In this document: positions 31,323 through 41,400 of the stretch, piece by piece | Numbering within the stretch: the first letter of the stretch is position 1 | How the letters are laid out: the number at the start of each line of letters is the position of its first letter | Source: an uncultured Bacteroidales bacterium | Lineage (GTDB): Bacteria; Bacteroidota; Bacteroidia; Bacteroidales; Bacteroidaceae | NCBI GenBank assembly: GCA_902783885.1 | Contig: CACZSQ010000069.1 | Span: 1-44,351, forward strand | Reading direction: 5' to 3' | DNA length: 44,351 nt | Notes under the pieces: model-generated | Told to the model about the DNA's origin: nothing | The model's database searches: none | The model's input: only the letters and a program-made list of their open reading frames with translations | Program-made: the position numbers and the translations under genes

Positions 31323-32834
31323 TTAGTCATCTTTATCCTCGTGTTGATAGAGTGATATGAGAGGAATGTAGGGTGCCACGCGGTTGATGGCAAAATAATG
31401 AATACGGTTGGGCAAACGCAGGAAATGAGAAAGAAGGGAAGGTTGGGCGGTGTCGTCAATGGTTTCTTTGCTCTCCTCATATTTTTTAAACTGACGGATT
31501 TGTAACCACAAAAGAACGGCTGCATTTAGAGAGGCTAATCCATCGCTGACAGGAAGGGATAGCCAGATACCATCGAGTTGTGGCAAGCCGAGAAGGGGCA
31601 TCAAGTCTGGTAACAAGAGCAAAGCAGGTACTAGAAAAATTAGCTGACGGGTTAAGGATAGGTAAATACTCTTACCAGCCTGTCCAATGCTCTGAAAGAA
31701 GTTTCCTGTGACCATCTGAAAACCGATAACCGGAAATAGTGCAACATCAATACGCATACCATGAGCAGCCATCTGGATGAGTTCTTCATCTGTTGTAAAA
31801 GCTCGAACAATCAATTCTGCAAATACTTCGCATATGATGAAGCCGGCAGTCATGACAATAGTAGCGTAGCAGATTGTTTTAAAGAGGACCTCACGTACAC
31901 GGTGGTTGAGGCGAGCGCCATAATTGTAACCTGCAATGGGCTGCATACCCTGATTAAAGCCCATCACAATCATAGCGAAGAAGAAGAGGATGCGGTTGTC
32001 AATGCCGTAAGCTCCAACGGCCAAATCTCCGCCATAGGTGACCATACCTCTGTTTATGAGCAGAATAACCAGACAAGAACAGGCATTCATTAGAAAGGGT
32101 GATAAACCGATGCTGAGGATTCCCCCAACAATGCGTGGGCGTAGCAGCCATGTGTCGCGACGAATGAATACAACTTCTGTTGGTCGTGAGAAGATCCAAA
32201 GTTGCCAGCACAATGATACGCATTGAGAAATGATGGTCGCAATGGCTGCACCCCTAATACCTAATTCTAGTCCATAGATGAATAATGGATCGAGCGCAGT
32301 GTTTAACAACACTGTGAGAATGGTTGCATACATAGCCGTGCGTGGATGTCCGGCTGAGCGTAACACTGCATTCAAACCAAAATATAAATGCGTAAAAACA
32401 TTGCCATAGAGAATCCACTCCATATACTCCCTGGCATAGGGTAATGTCTGTGTGGAAGCACCGAAGAAACGTAGGATTGGGTCTAAGAATGTCAGAATGA
32501 CGGCCATGAATAGTATGCCCATGAGGATGTTTAGGGTCATGCTGTTGCCAAAGAAATGCTGTGCTTCCTCACGGTTCTTCTGCCCCAAACGCACGCTTAT
32601 CATGGTGGCAGTGCCAACGCCAACCATGGCTCCAAAAGCTGCAGAAAGGTTCATTAGTGGAAATGTGATGGCAAGTCCAGCTATAGCCATAGCGCCTACC
32701 CCCTGCCCGATAAATACGCTATCAATCATATTATACAGGGAGGATGCTGTCATGGCTATGATAGCTGGCACAGCATACTGCATGAGTAGAGCTCCGATGG
32801 GTTTTGTTCCCAATTCTTTAGTCCTATCGGTCAT
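31323..32834 (-). CDS. MATE-family efflux transporter
   Basis: A 503-residue inner-membrane protein with about 12 hydrophobic segments, an antiporter of cationic drugs or metabolites against Na+ or H+. The start (KPIGALLMQYAVPAIIAMT; SLYNMIDSVFIGQGVG) and the repeated half at about residue 240 (SIGLSPFLMNACSC; GFNQGMQPIAGYNYGAR) are typical of the NorM/DinF superfamily. A hydrophilic C-terminal tail of about 50 residues is unremarkable. The gene starts 14 bp after rnhB. Substrate cannot be predicted. Confidence 0.92.
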   Translation of the reverse strand: MTDRTKELGTKPIGALLMQYAVPAIIAMTASSLYNMIDSVFIGQGVGAMAIAGLAITFPLMNLSAAFGAMVGVGTATMISVRLGQKNREEAQHFFGNSMTLNILMGILFMAVILTFLDPILRFFGASTQTLPYAREYMEWILYGNVFTHLYFGLNAVLRSAGHPRTAMYATILTVLLNTALDPLFIYGLELGIRGAAIATIISQCVSLCWQLWIFSRPTEVVFIRRDTWLLRPRIVGGILSIGLSPFLMNACSCLVILLINRGMVTYGGDLAVGAYGIDNRILFFFAMIVMGFNQGMQPIAGYNYGARLNHRVREVLFKTICYATIVMTAGFIICEVFAELIVRAFTTDEELIQMAAHGMRIDVALFPVIGFQMVTGNFFQSIGQAGKSIYLSLTRQLIFLVPALLLLPDLMPLLGLPQLDGIWLSLPVSDGLASLNAAVLLWLQIRQFKKYEESKETIDDTAQPSLLSHFLRLPNRIHYFAINRVAPYIPLISLYQHEDKDD

Positions 32835-32848
32835 TATTTTTTTTAATA

Positions 32849-33448
32849 TTATATGTCCAACAAGAGTTGTGTTTCAGGTAGAAGCTTGAAAGTCATGCGG
32901 TGGTGAGGAGTCGTTCCATATAGGCGAATGGCTTCTCGATGGCCTTTGGACGGATACCCCATGTTTTTCTCCCAACCATACGCAGGATACTCCTTTGCCA
33001 ATGCTTTCATTCGGTCATCGCGATAGGTCTTAGCCAATATCGAAGCAGCCGCGATGCTCATGTAGGTCGCGTCCCCCTTAACAACTGTGTCGGCTGGAAT
33101 CGGGTAGGGATACCATCGGTTGCCGTCAATGATTAGGTGCTCAGGGCGTATGCTGAGCTTTTCCACAGCCCGTTGCATAGCAAGTATAGAACATCTCAGA
33201 ATGTTGCGTTCGTCAATTTCCGCAGGAGAACACTCTGCCACAGCCCAGGCTTCAGCTTCGCGCTCAATAACGGTGCGAAGTTGATAGCGTTGTCGTTCAC
33301 TCAACTGTTTTGAGTCATTAAGCAGCTCGTTTCGAAAGCCTTCTGGTAGAATGACTGCTGCTGCAAAAACTGGTCCAGCTAGGCAGCCGCGACCAGCCTC
33401 GTCGCATCCAGCTTCAATGACTCCTGGTGTATGATATGCTTTCAGCAT
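32849..33448 (-). CDS. rnhB: Ribonuclease HII
   Basis: A 199-residue endonuclease that removes RNA from RNA/DNA hybrids and misincorporated ribonucleotides. The catalytic acids are visible: D16-E17 in GCDEAGRG, the Asp in [10 protein letters not shown], and the later acidic position in [18 protein letters not shown] 33448 is preferred. The open frame extends upstream to a TTG at 33505, but this extra part ([12 protein letters not shown]...) is encoded by the strong hairpin at 33471-33505, so it is unlikely to be protein. First gene of the rnhB-MATE-phosphoesterase group; no TAnnTTTG element is seen directly upstream. Confidence 0.93.
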   Translation of the reverse strand: MLKAYHTPGVIEAGCDEAGRGCLAGPVFAAAVILPEGFRNELLNDSKQLSERQRYQLRTVIEREAEAWAVAECSPAEIDERNILRCSILAMQRAVEKLSIRPEHLIIDGNRWYPYPIPADTVVKGDATYMSIAAASILAKTYRDDRMKALAKEYPAYGWEKNMGYPSKGHREAIRLYGTTPHHRMTFKLLPETQLLLDI

Positions 33449-33470
33449 GAGCTGTCTGAGTTTGCTATTG

Positions 33471-33505
33471 TTGCGCCCCGAAAGCGGTAGGCTTTCGGGG
33501 CGCAA
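33471..33505 (-). terminator. Perfect 15-bp hairpin between wzc and rnhB
   Basis: TTGCGCCCCGAAAGC (33471-33485) pairs perfectly with GCTTTCGGGGCGCAA (33491-33505) around GGTAG. It begins 11 bp after the wzc stop. It lacks a T-run in the minus direction but has T-rich sequence on the plus side (GTGTTTTTCTTT). It probably ends or attenuates wzc transcripts before rnhB. Confidence 0.75.
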
Positions 33506-33516
33506 GGTGTTTTTCT

Positions 33517-35931
33517 TTATTGTTTCTTATGTCTCTTGGAACTCTTGCGTTCTTCTTTCGTTGTCCCATAACCATAGCCATAGCCATAATGTCCATAACC
33601 ATAGTGACCGTAGCCATATCCATAACCGTAGCGCTTCTCTTCAAACTTAGAATCGTTGATGACAATGCAAAGGTGATTGAATTTGTTCTCTTGATGGAGG
33701 CGTTCCAGTTCTGGTAGATAACGCCGGTCTATGATTCCCTCACGAATGACGTATAGTGTTACATCTGCGACTCGGTTTACAATGCCGGCATCAGCAACCA
33801 CTTGTGCAGGAACGTTATCAATGACAAGGTAGTCATAGACTTCTTTCAACTCATTAACGAGTTGCTCTAGGCGTCCACTCATAAGTAATTCTGAGGGATT
33901 TGGAGGCGTAATTCCAGCAGGAAGCATATCGACATTATAGTCTGGGCACTCCTTTACAATGAGGCTTCTCCAATCATCGGTACTACCGCTAAGGTATGAT
34001 GTTATTCCCTCTCTTTTATTGCTGCCGGATAATCGGCTCTGTGTTCGTTTTCTGATGTCTGTGTCCATCAGCAAAACTGTTTTTCCTGTCATGCCTAACG
34101 TAACGGCAAAGTTACGAGAAACAAATGTCTTTCCTTCACCAGGAGTCGTGGAGGTAAACATGATTACACGAGCATCTTTCTGTATGAAGCCCAAGCTGAA
34201 ACGAAGCATACGAAAAGCCTCATTTATAGAGTCTGTCTTCTTTTCGCCGACAAGAATCTCAGCATCATCAATTCCCTCTTTGCGGTGAGGAATCTCACCA
34301 AGCACAGGAATAGTGGTGTATGTCTCGACATCTTTGCGACCTCGGACACTCATGTTCAGAAGGCTACGAATATGGAAGAACACGAAGGGTATAACAATGC
34401 CTAAAAGGAGAGCTACTAACATGATAGGCTTTTTACGTGGGGAAATAGGCACGTTTGTTCCGAATGGCTCTTCTACGATACGGATGTTAGCCTCGGTAAT
34501 AGCCAACTGAAGAGCGGTTTCTTCGCGCTTGTTGAGTAGGTATGTGTAAAGTGTTTCCTTAATGCTCTGCTGTCGTGCTATATCCAAGCCTTCTTTCTCT
34601 TTAGCGGGGACATCGGTGATGCTACTGCTCAGAGCCCTTTCCTCTTGTTTGGCACGGTTCAATTGAACGTTGAGCGAACTGAGGTGAGCTGTCGTGGATG
34701 CTATGATGGTCGCTCTCATTTGTGCTAGCTGCTGACGTAGCTGCAAAACATAAGGGTTGTCATCGCTGCCGCTTTCACGAAACCTATTCAGTTGGAGCAT
34801 ATTCTCGTTGTATTTCGTAATTTGGCTTTGGATGACGTTGTCTGTCAAACCGCTCAGGGTCGGAATAAGGTTGTTGTTATCGGGCGCATTTTTGAGCTCA
34901 TCAAGCAGAAAACGAACAACGCTAACTTGTGATTCCAATTGGATGCTACGCTGGCGTGCCTGGCTGCTCTCTTGCAGGTATTGTCTGGCATTATCTTCGA
35001 TGTTCACCAACTGATTACGTTTTTTGAACTGGGCCAGTTCACCTTCTACGGCGCTTAGTTCTTTGCTGATATATTCAATACGTTTGTCTATGAAGGCAGC
35101 AGTACTTTGCGCGATTCGGTTTTTGTCATCAATGATGCCTTGGCGATAAGCATTGAGCACTGCATTCAATATATCGGTAGCGCGATGAATATTATTATCA
35201 GAATATGTGATACCGACTAGAGTACTTTCTTTGTCAAGTTCTCCAGCTTTCAACTGGCTTCCATAGAAGTTAGCAGCTTCATCAATAGTAGAGCGTACAA
35301 CGGTAAGCTCCTTCTGGTCATATTGTTGAAAACAGTTGTCGTTTGGTACAAGTCTCATTTTGCCAAAAGGCATCGTAATATCCTCGTTGAAATTGGCGGT
35401 AATTAAAGTGTCATATTCAACCTTGCCATATACAAGGTCGGATATATGTGCTTGGTTGCCATCTATTTTAACTAAAAATCTATATGGAAGCCATGTCTCC
35501 AATGAATCGAACTCTGCAGTAAAGGGTTTGGTGACATAGAGCGACTGCGTTCTTAAATGGGAACGATATAGGTATCGTATATCTAAGTGCAACTGCCTAA
35601 CCACATCTTTCATCAGTTGGTGGCTTTGCAAGACATATACCTCGTTCTTTACGTTTGTGCCCATCACGACACCGTTTAATTGCATCAGTGCATCGGTACC
35701 TCGAGCAGAGCGTGCACTACTATTCCCACTGTTGTCATCTTTAACTAACAAGACAGCAGAACGCTGATATATATTTAGTTGGGTAGCTAAATATAAACGG
35801 CTTAAGGCTAAGCAAATCAATATGGATAGGACGAACCATTTCCAATTAAAAATAAAAATGTCAAGAATATCGCGAAGAGAAATCATGTCTTCAACTTGCG
35901 ATTTTTGATTTTTTTGAGTGTCAGTTTTCAT
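33517..35931 (-). CDS. Wzc-like polysaccharide co-polymerase and tyrosine autokinase (BY-kinase)
   Basis: An 804-residue inner-membrane protein that controls length and export of capsule or exopolysaccharide. The N-terminal Wzz domain has a first membrane helix ([20 protein letters not shown]), a long periplasmic coiled-coil region (about 290-480), and a second helix ([20 protein letters not shown]). The cytoplasmic kinase has Walker [15 protein letters not shown] (about 590-600) and Walker A' [10 protein letters not shown]. The C-terminus holds a Tyr cluster of ten Tyr in a YG/YGH repeat (about 767-789), where autophosphorylation occurs. ATG 35931 follows the promoter at 35952-35960; the frame extends further upstream but past this promoter. 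No Wza or glycosyltransferase locus is adjacent, so this gene is isolated. Confidence 0.93.
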   Translation of the reverse strand: MKTDTQKNQKSQVEDMISLRDILDIFIFNWKWFVLSILICLALSRLYLATQLNIYQRSAVLLVKDDNSGNSSARSARGTDALMQLNGVVMGTNVKNEVYVLQSHQLMKDVVRQLHLDIRYLYRSHLRTQSLYVTKPFTAEFDSLETWLPYRFLVKIDGNQAHISDLVYGKVEYDTLITANFNEDITMPFGKMRLVPNDNCFQQYDQKELTVVRSTIDEAANFYGSQLKAGELDKESTLVGITYSDNNIHRATDILNAVLNAYRQGIIDDKNRIAQSTAAFIDKRIEYISKELSAVEGELAQFKKRNQLVNIEDNARQYLQESSQARQRSIQLESQVSVVRFLLDELKNAPDNNNLIPTLSGLTDNVIQSQITKYNENMLQLNRFRESGSDDNPYVLQLRQQLAQMRATIIASTTAHLSSLNVQLNRAKQEERALSSSITDVPAKEKEGLDIARQQSIKETLYTYLLNKREETALQLAITEANIRIVEEPFGTNVPISPRKKPIMLVALLLGIVIPFVFFHIRSLLNMSVRGRKDVETYTTIPVLGEIPHRKEGIDDAEILVGEKKTDSINEAFRMLRFSLGFIQKDARVIMFTSTTPGEGKTFVSRNFAVTLGMTGKTVLLMDTDIRKRTQSRLSGSNKREGITSYLSGSTDDWRSLIVKECPDYNVDMLPAGITPPNPSELLMSGRLEQLVNELKEVYDYLVIDNVPAQVVADAGIVNRVADVTLYVIREGIIDRRYLPELERLHQENKFNHLCIVINDSKFEEKRYGYGYGYGHYGYGHYGYGYGYGTTKEERKSSKRHKKQ
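33563..33633. repeat. Tyr-Gly coding repeat at the wzc 3' end
   Basis: Hexameric units of the type CCATAG/CCATAA/CCGTAG repeat through this stretch and encode the alternating Tyr-Gly cluster. A slippage event of one hexamer would add or remove one Tyr-Gly pair without a frameshift. Confidence 0.8.
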
Positions 35932-35951
35932 GAACAAATGTATTTTTGCGT

Positions 35952-35960
35952 GCAAAAGTA
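35952..35960 (-). promoter_or_regulatory. -7 element for wzc
   Basis: GCAAAAGTA reads TACTTTTGC on the minus strand, 20 bp before ATG 35931. Confidence 0.65.
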
Positions 35961-36057
35961 CGCAAAAATGAGCGAATAATTCCACAAAAACAGCAAAAAT
36001 ATTGCTAGCTTTCGTGAAAATGTCTAACTTGCGCCCTGAAATCAAGGATTTGCAACA

Positions 36058-36588
36058 ATGAGACCCATTTTTTATATTGTTTTTTTGGTTTGGGCAACGA
36101 TAGCGTGTGCTCAACCGTTAACGAGCCAGCGTGGTAATGCTTCTTACTATGCTGATCGTTTTCATGGCCGAAAGATGGCTAATGGGGAGATATATCATCG
36201 CGACAGTATGACTTGTGCTCACCTTCGCTATCCTTTAGGAACATGGCTTCATGTTAGAAATATAACCAACAATAAGGAGGTGGTGGTGCAGGTGACGGAT
36301 CGTGGCCCATATTCGCGTAAATTTGTGATAGACTTATCTCGTGCGGCAGCAAGAGAATTGGGCATTATACAATACGGTTATCGCCCAGTTGAGATTACTC
36401 CTTTTATTCCTGGCCGAATACCCTATCGTTTACAACGTTCCACAGACAAGCCTGAATGGAACTTAGGCTTTAGCGACGATGAGGATGCTTTGCACCCTTT
36501 TTGGGAGGATTCTCTCGGCGTAGCACTTCATCAGGATACGACGCTTTATCATCGTGCCCGACAGGTGCATCAGCAGCTAAAGAAATAG
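36058..36588 (+). CDS. rlpA: RlpA-type septal ring lytic transglycosylase
   Basis: A 176-residue exported protein. A signal peptide (residues 1-18, ATIACA) precedes a double-psi beta-barrel with the RlpA signature GNASYYADRFHGRKMANGE, DSMTCAHLRYPLGTW and VQVTDRGPYS. RlpA cleaves denuded peptidoglycan glycan strands in some species. No SPOR domain is present, so the protein is a minimal form. It is divergent from wzc. A weak promoter-like TAACTTGC lies at 36025-36032. Its 3' end overlaps the glycosyltransferase gene by 12 bp on the opposite strand. Confidence 0.9.
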   Translation: MRPIFYIVFLVWATIACAQPLTSQRGNASYYADRFHGRKMANGEIYHRDSMTCAHLRYPLGTWLHVRNITNNKEVVVQVTDRGPYSRKFVIDLSRAAARELGIIQYGYRPVEITPFIPGRIPYRLQRSTDKPEWNLGFSDDEDALHPFWEDSLGVALHQDTTLYHRARQVHQQLKK

Positions 36589-37620
36589 GAAACTTTTTAT
36601 TTTTTTTACGATTCTATCGGGGTTTATAGCCGTTAGACAACGATAGTCGCCATACTGACATTCTTTGTTCCCGTACATGGAACATGGACGGCATGGCAGT
36701 GTGGCGTCTTGTATTACATTTTCGATGCTTTGGCCATAACCGAGGAACCCACCATAGGGGTGAGTTGCTCCCCAAATACTTACTACGGGGACTGCAGCTA
36801 AAGAGGCCAAATGCATGTTGCCTGAGTCCATTGTTATCATAACACGGCAACGGGAAATGAGCGCCAACTCTTCACCAATATCGTTGAGCTGTCCAACCAT
36901 GCTTTCAACATGAGGATACTTGGCTGCCCAACCTTCCAGTGTCGTGCGTTCCTGGGCTCCAGCACCAAACAGGAAAATGCGAATGTCGTTATCTGCTGAC
37001 AATTGACTCACCACTTCTTCCATTAATGGTAGGGGGTAGATTTTCCCGCGATGGGCTGCAAAAGGAGCGATGCCTATCCAATGGCGCTCCGGACGTTTAC
37101 TGACATCAAAAGAGGGCAGGGATGTTGATAACTCGGCTCCTTCTGCCGGAAAGAGACTTTTGAAATCGATTGTAAACTCTTTGAACCCTAAGCGATAGAA
37201 AACATTTGCATACTTCTCGAAACCACTTTTCTGCAATTGTTTTTCTTTGGCATTAAGAAATTTCTTACGGGCGTGTCTGTCCTTCTTAATGTGAGCCACT
37301 TTCAGCCCGGCAACACTAAAACGTAAACGCAACCATTTTGTTCGGAGTACGTCGTGTAGATCTGCGATATGTGTCGGCTGTAAGGCTAATAATCTGCGTC
37401 CCAGTTTGTTCAACCCACTGTAACCGGCATATTTTTTTTTCAAATCTACGTCCACAAAATATACATTTTTGGGCAGAAGATCAAAAATCGGTTTGGCCCA
37501 TGGACGACTTGCTACGGTTATTCGTACGTCTGGGTGCTGGCGAGCAAAACTGTCAATGACAGGTACCGTCATCAACACATCGCCCATAGCTGAAAATCTA
37601 AGTGCAATGATGTGGTCCAT
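36577..37620 (-). CDS. Glycosyltransferase family 9 (ADP-heptose:LPS heptosyltransferase-like)
   Basis: A 347-residue cytosolic GT-B enzyme of the WaaC/WaaF/RfaQ group that adds heptose or a related sugar to the LPS core. The N-terminus IIALRFSAMGDVLMTVPVI is the family's first-strand motif. IGIAPFAAHRGKIYPLP and ITMDSGNMHLASLAAVPVVSIWGATHP form the donor-binding half. A Cys cluster near the end (CRPCSMYGNKECQYGDYRC) is common in Bacteroidetes members. The gene begins 3 bp after the DUF4254 stop, so both are one operon. Confidence 0.9.
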   Translation of the reverse strand: MDHIIALRFSAMGDVLMTVPVIDSFARQHPDVRITVASRPWAKPIFDLLPKNVYFVDVDLKKKYAGYSGLNKLGRRLLALQPTHIADLHDVLRTKWLRLRFSVAGLKVAHIKKDRHARKKFLNAKEKQLQKSGFEKYANVFYRLGFKEFTIDFKSLFPAEGAELSTSLPSFDVSKRPERHWIGIAPFAAHRGKIYPLPLMEEVVSQLSADNDIRIFLFGAGAQERTTLEGWAAKYPHVESMVGQLNDIGEELALISRCRVMITMDSGNMHLASLAAVPVVSIWGATHPYGGFLGYGQSIENVIQDATLPCRPCSMYGNKECQYGDYRCLTAINPDRIVKKIKSFLFL

Positions 37621-37623
37621 ATT

Positions 37624-38229
37624 TCACTTCCCTCCGTATAGAACGGGATTCGTGTCTGGGTCGTTGTACATCTTCATTTGTTTGTACACTTTCATCCATT
37701 TCTTGCCTGATGCGATGTCGGCCAAGAGTTGGTCAATTGCTGTAGAGAGGTCTGTCTGTTGTTCCAATAATACATCAAGTTTCTTCTGGCAAGTTTCGCG
37801 GTGTTCTTTAGTGGCATCAGTACGTTCCACTTGTTCGCGCATATGGTAAATTTTCAAAGCAAGAATACTTAGTCGGTCAACAGCCCATGCAGGACTTTCA
37901 GTATTAATTGTTGCATCCGGAAGAACCGTTACCTCATGGAATTTGGTGTAGAAGTAGCTGTCTATTGTCTCTACCAAATCGGTTCTGTCTTGGTTGCTCT
38001 TGTCAATGCGGCGTTTAAGCGTGAGGGCCTCGACTGGATTGATGTTTGGGTCGCGGATAATATCCTCGAAATGCCATTGAACAGTATCTATCCAACACTT
38101 GCGATAAAGGTCTGCCTCTATGGTGCCTTCAGGGTAAGGGTTATGAATCGGTGTGTCAACACAATCTGTTAAATGATAATCATTGATGGCGCGTTCAAAG
38201 ATGGGCCATGATTGTTCTGTAAAGGTCAT
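37624..38229 (-). CDS. DUF4254 domain protein
   Basis: A 201-residue, mostly helical, charged protein with no signal peptide or membrane segment. It matches the DUF4254 pattern: a start of 'SWPIFERAINDYHLTDCVD', a central 'QWHFEDIIRDPNINPVEALTLKRRIDKSNQDRTDLVE' region (shown in two parts, about residues 45-80) and a C-terminal helical DxxLEQQTDL segment. Function is unknown. ATG 38229 follows a promoter at 38258-38266. Tight linkage to the GT9 gene suggests a role in LPS-core or glycan assembly, which is inference. Confidence 0.85.
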   Translation of the reverse strand: MTFTEQSWPIFERAINDYHLTDCVDTPIHNPYPEGTIEADLYRKCWIDTVQWHFEDIIRDPNINPVEALTLKRRIDKSNQDRTDLVETIDSYFYTKFHEVTVLPDATINTESPAWAVDRLSILALKIYHMREQVERTDATKEHRETCQKKLDVLLEQQTDLSTAIDQLLADIASGKKWMKVYKQMKMYNDPDTNPVLYGGK

Positions 38230-38257
38230 GGTGTTCAGTTTTATATGATTTATGGCT

Positions 38258-38266
38258 GCAAAGTTA
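38258..38266 (-). promoter_or_regulatory. -7 element for DUF4254-GT9
   Basis: GCAAAGTTA reads TAACTTTGC on the minus strand, 28 bp before ATG 38229. It excludes the longer frame that begins at 38280. Confidence 0.65.
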
Positions 38267-38341
38267 GTCTTTTTTGCCATTCTCTCAAAAAAAATTGATT
38301 AAAAAGAAAAGAACTTATGCTTTGTATCGAAAAAGAAGTGT

Positions 38342-38350
38342 TATCTTTGC
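38342..38350 (+). promoter_or_regulatory. -7 element for the PL11 lyase gene
   Basis: TATCTTTGC matches TAnnTTTGC; the A+T-rich leader to ATG 38408 is about 50 nt. Confidence 0.65.
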
Positions 38351-38407
38351 CCCGATTTTACTATGTAAAAGTTTATTCGCAATTCAAATTAGCTTATTAT
38401 ATTCACA

Positions 38408-41400
38408 ATGAAATCCAAGGTTTTCTTTTTTGTCATTCTGTTGACAATGGCTTTTGACGGCTTTGCCCAACGTGTCACCGATCAGTTAGATCGAGGGCTC
38501 GTCGCTATGAAGGTGAGCGGCGGCGTATTTGTTAGTTGGCGTGTGCTCGGCGAGGAGTATTACGATGTACAGTACAACATTTATAGGGGCGGGGAGAAAC
38601 TAAATGCTGAGCCTTTGAATGTTTCAAACTTTTTGGACAAATCTGGTACGACCTCCAGTGTTTATGTGATTAAAAAGGTCGTAAAAGGCGTGGAAGATCC
38701 GACACCCAGTAAGGAGGTTAAACCCTGGGCAGCTGCATACAAGGAGATAGAGCTTAAACATGAGGGTATTAAAAGTACTTTGGTACCCAATGATGCTTGT
38801 TGCGCAGATGTTGATGGCGATGGTGAACTGGAGATTATCATGAAGTTCGACAACCTCAGCGAGATGGAGCAGTCCTATCCAAAGTATGGTCCAAAGATTG
38901 ACGGTGTCGATACCAAGGAATATAGCATCTTTGAGTGTCTCAAAATGGATGGCACTCGTCTCTGGTGGATAAACTGTGGCCCGAATATGGGCGATTTCCA
39001 GAATAATGAGCAAAATATAGCTGCTTATGACTGGGACGGTGATGGTAAGGCTGAATGCGTTATGCGTGCGGCTGACGGAACGGTTATTCACATGGCCGAT
39101 GGTAAAACTTATACGGTGGGGAGCTCTACAGCGAATGTCCGTGCAGCAACTGGTGGAGGAACGAACTGGTTTGTAACAACTGATGGTGAGTACCTTCTTT
39201 ATTTGAATGGTGAAACAGGCAAACCGTATCAGTGTATCTCTTATCCGTTGAAAAGGTTGGAGAGCGGTGAGACCGATCTAAATAAGGCGTGGGGAGATGG
39301 TTATGGCCATAGATGCTCCAAGCACTTCTTCGGTGCTCCTTATTTCGATGGTAAAAATCCAAGTATTTTTCTGGCACGTGGCATTTATACACGCCACAAG
39401 ATGATAGCCTATGACGTTAATCCTAAAACGCATACTTTGAAGCAGCGCTGGCGCTGGGACTGCAACACCTATGGCCCATGGAAAGGCAATGGTTATCACA
39501 ACTATTGCGTTGCAGATGTTGACTGGGATGGGCGAGATGAGATTGTCTTTGGCTCTATGGTCATAGATGATAATGGAAAGGGTCTTTCAACAACTGCCCT
39601 GGGACATGGAGATGCCGAGCACGTCGGCGATTTGAACCCATATATACATGGTCATGAGATTTATGCATGTCTTGAGGATAATCCTGGTAACAACTATCGC
39701 GATGCTACCACGAGTAAAATCTATCATCGGTTTATAGCAGGCAAGGATGATGGCCGTTGTATGGCAGGTAATTTTACCAACGCTTTTCCTGGTGGTCTTG
39801 GGCATTCTGCTCGTGAAGGGGCTATTTCTTTGATAACTAATGAAGCCGTTGCCGGCCTCGATGCAACGGGTGTGGATCAGAACTTCCGCATCTATTGGGA
39901 TGGGGATCTTTGTGAGGAAACTTTTAATGGAACTGGACAAACAATTAACGATATCTATTATCCTGCAGAGGGTTGTGTCCACAAATATGGCAGTTGGACT
40001 CCCATTTACACGTTTCCTGGTTCCATAACCAATAATTATACAAAGGCAACTCCCTGCTATCAAGGCGATCTTTTTGGGGATTGGCGCGAGGAAGTTATTA
40101 TGCGAACATCAGACAATAATATTCGCATTTATAGCACAACGGTGACCTCTAAATGGCGCATACCGACACTTTGGTCTGACCATCAGTATCGTAATGCCAT
40201 GGTTTGGCAGATGAATGGATATAATCAGCCTCCGCGCCCCAGCTATTATCTTGGTGAGATAGAGGGTATCACAGTGGCTCCTCCTCCTATTTCGAATACA
40301 GGGCGTGATAGTGTGTTTGTTTCTGGCACCGTAATCAATGCTACTCTCAATGGTAAAAATGCTTTGGTTTTTGACAATGTCAATATGAGCATTTCACTTG
40401 AACCCGGCATTTCCCCATCTGTGCTTACGTTCAATGTGCCTACATGGGTACAAGGTTCAGCTCCAAGTGAGTGTGCGACTCAAGATACCAAGATTACTTA
40501 CACTACCTATTCTTGTACTGTTACAGGCGGCGGACTGGCTGGAGATTCGCGTCTTGTCAAGCAAGGCGATGGCGTTCTCAATCTTCCCGCAGCAGATTTT
40601 ACCCATACTGGTAATACTGATATTTGGGCTGGTGTTGTCAATTTTGATGGCTCGATGCTCAACTCTGATCTTTGGCTCAATCGTTTTGCTGAACTGAATT
40701 CCAAAGGAGGACGCTTCAAAAACATTAAGATGGACTATGCTTCTATTCTCCGTCCAGGTGGAGCTGATAGCAAAGGCACTATAACGGCCCAGAACTTAAC
40801 ACTTGGCTTTGGTTCTCGTCTGGTTGTGGATCTCTATAGCGATGATATCTCTTCCGATCAAGTTGTTGTTGAGAAGTTGGCCTTCGAACACAAAACGGGA
40901 ACCGCTTGGGAAACTGCTGGACCTCCGTACTTGATGCCCGTTATAGAACTTGTCGGACATTTTTCCAGCGGACAGACAAAGATGAAAGCTGGCAAGTATG
41001 TTATTGCCACGATGAACCAGATAGACGGAACCGTAGATGATTTGATTGTCGAAGGTCTTGGCTCTACCAAAAAAACAATCTACATAGAAGATAACAAGCT
41101 GATTGTCGAAATACTACCTATTCGAGATGCTGGCGTGGTCAATTGGGATGGAGCTACAGGAGGCATCTGGGATCTTGATGTGACGCCAAACTTCAAAATT
41201 GACAATCAGGAAGATCCTACTACGTTCGTGTCTGAGGATCAGGTCATTTTCGGTGATGATGCTTCTAATAAGGCAGTTTCTCTCACAGGTAGCCTCTATC
41301 CCTCTATTGTTAATGTCAACAGTTCAAAAGCATACACATTTAAAGGTGAGGGCTCTATTGATGGTGATGCTCAGTTTATCAAAGAGGGTAAGGGTACTGT

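Noticed and set aside
35932-36114. N-terminal extension of Wzc by 61 codons
   Set aside because: It would run through the wzc promoter element at 35952-35960 and into the divergent rlpA start; the Wzz domain starts properly from ATG 35931.
38230-38280. Earlier start (38280) for the DUF4254 protein
   Set aside because: The extension overlaps the promoter element at 38258-38266.
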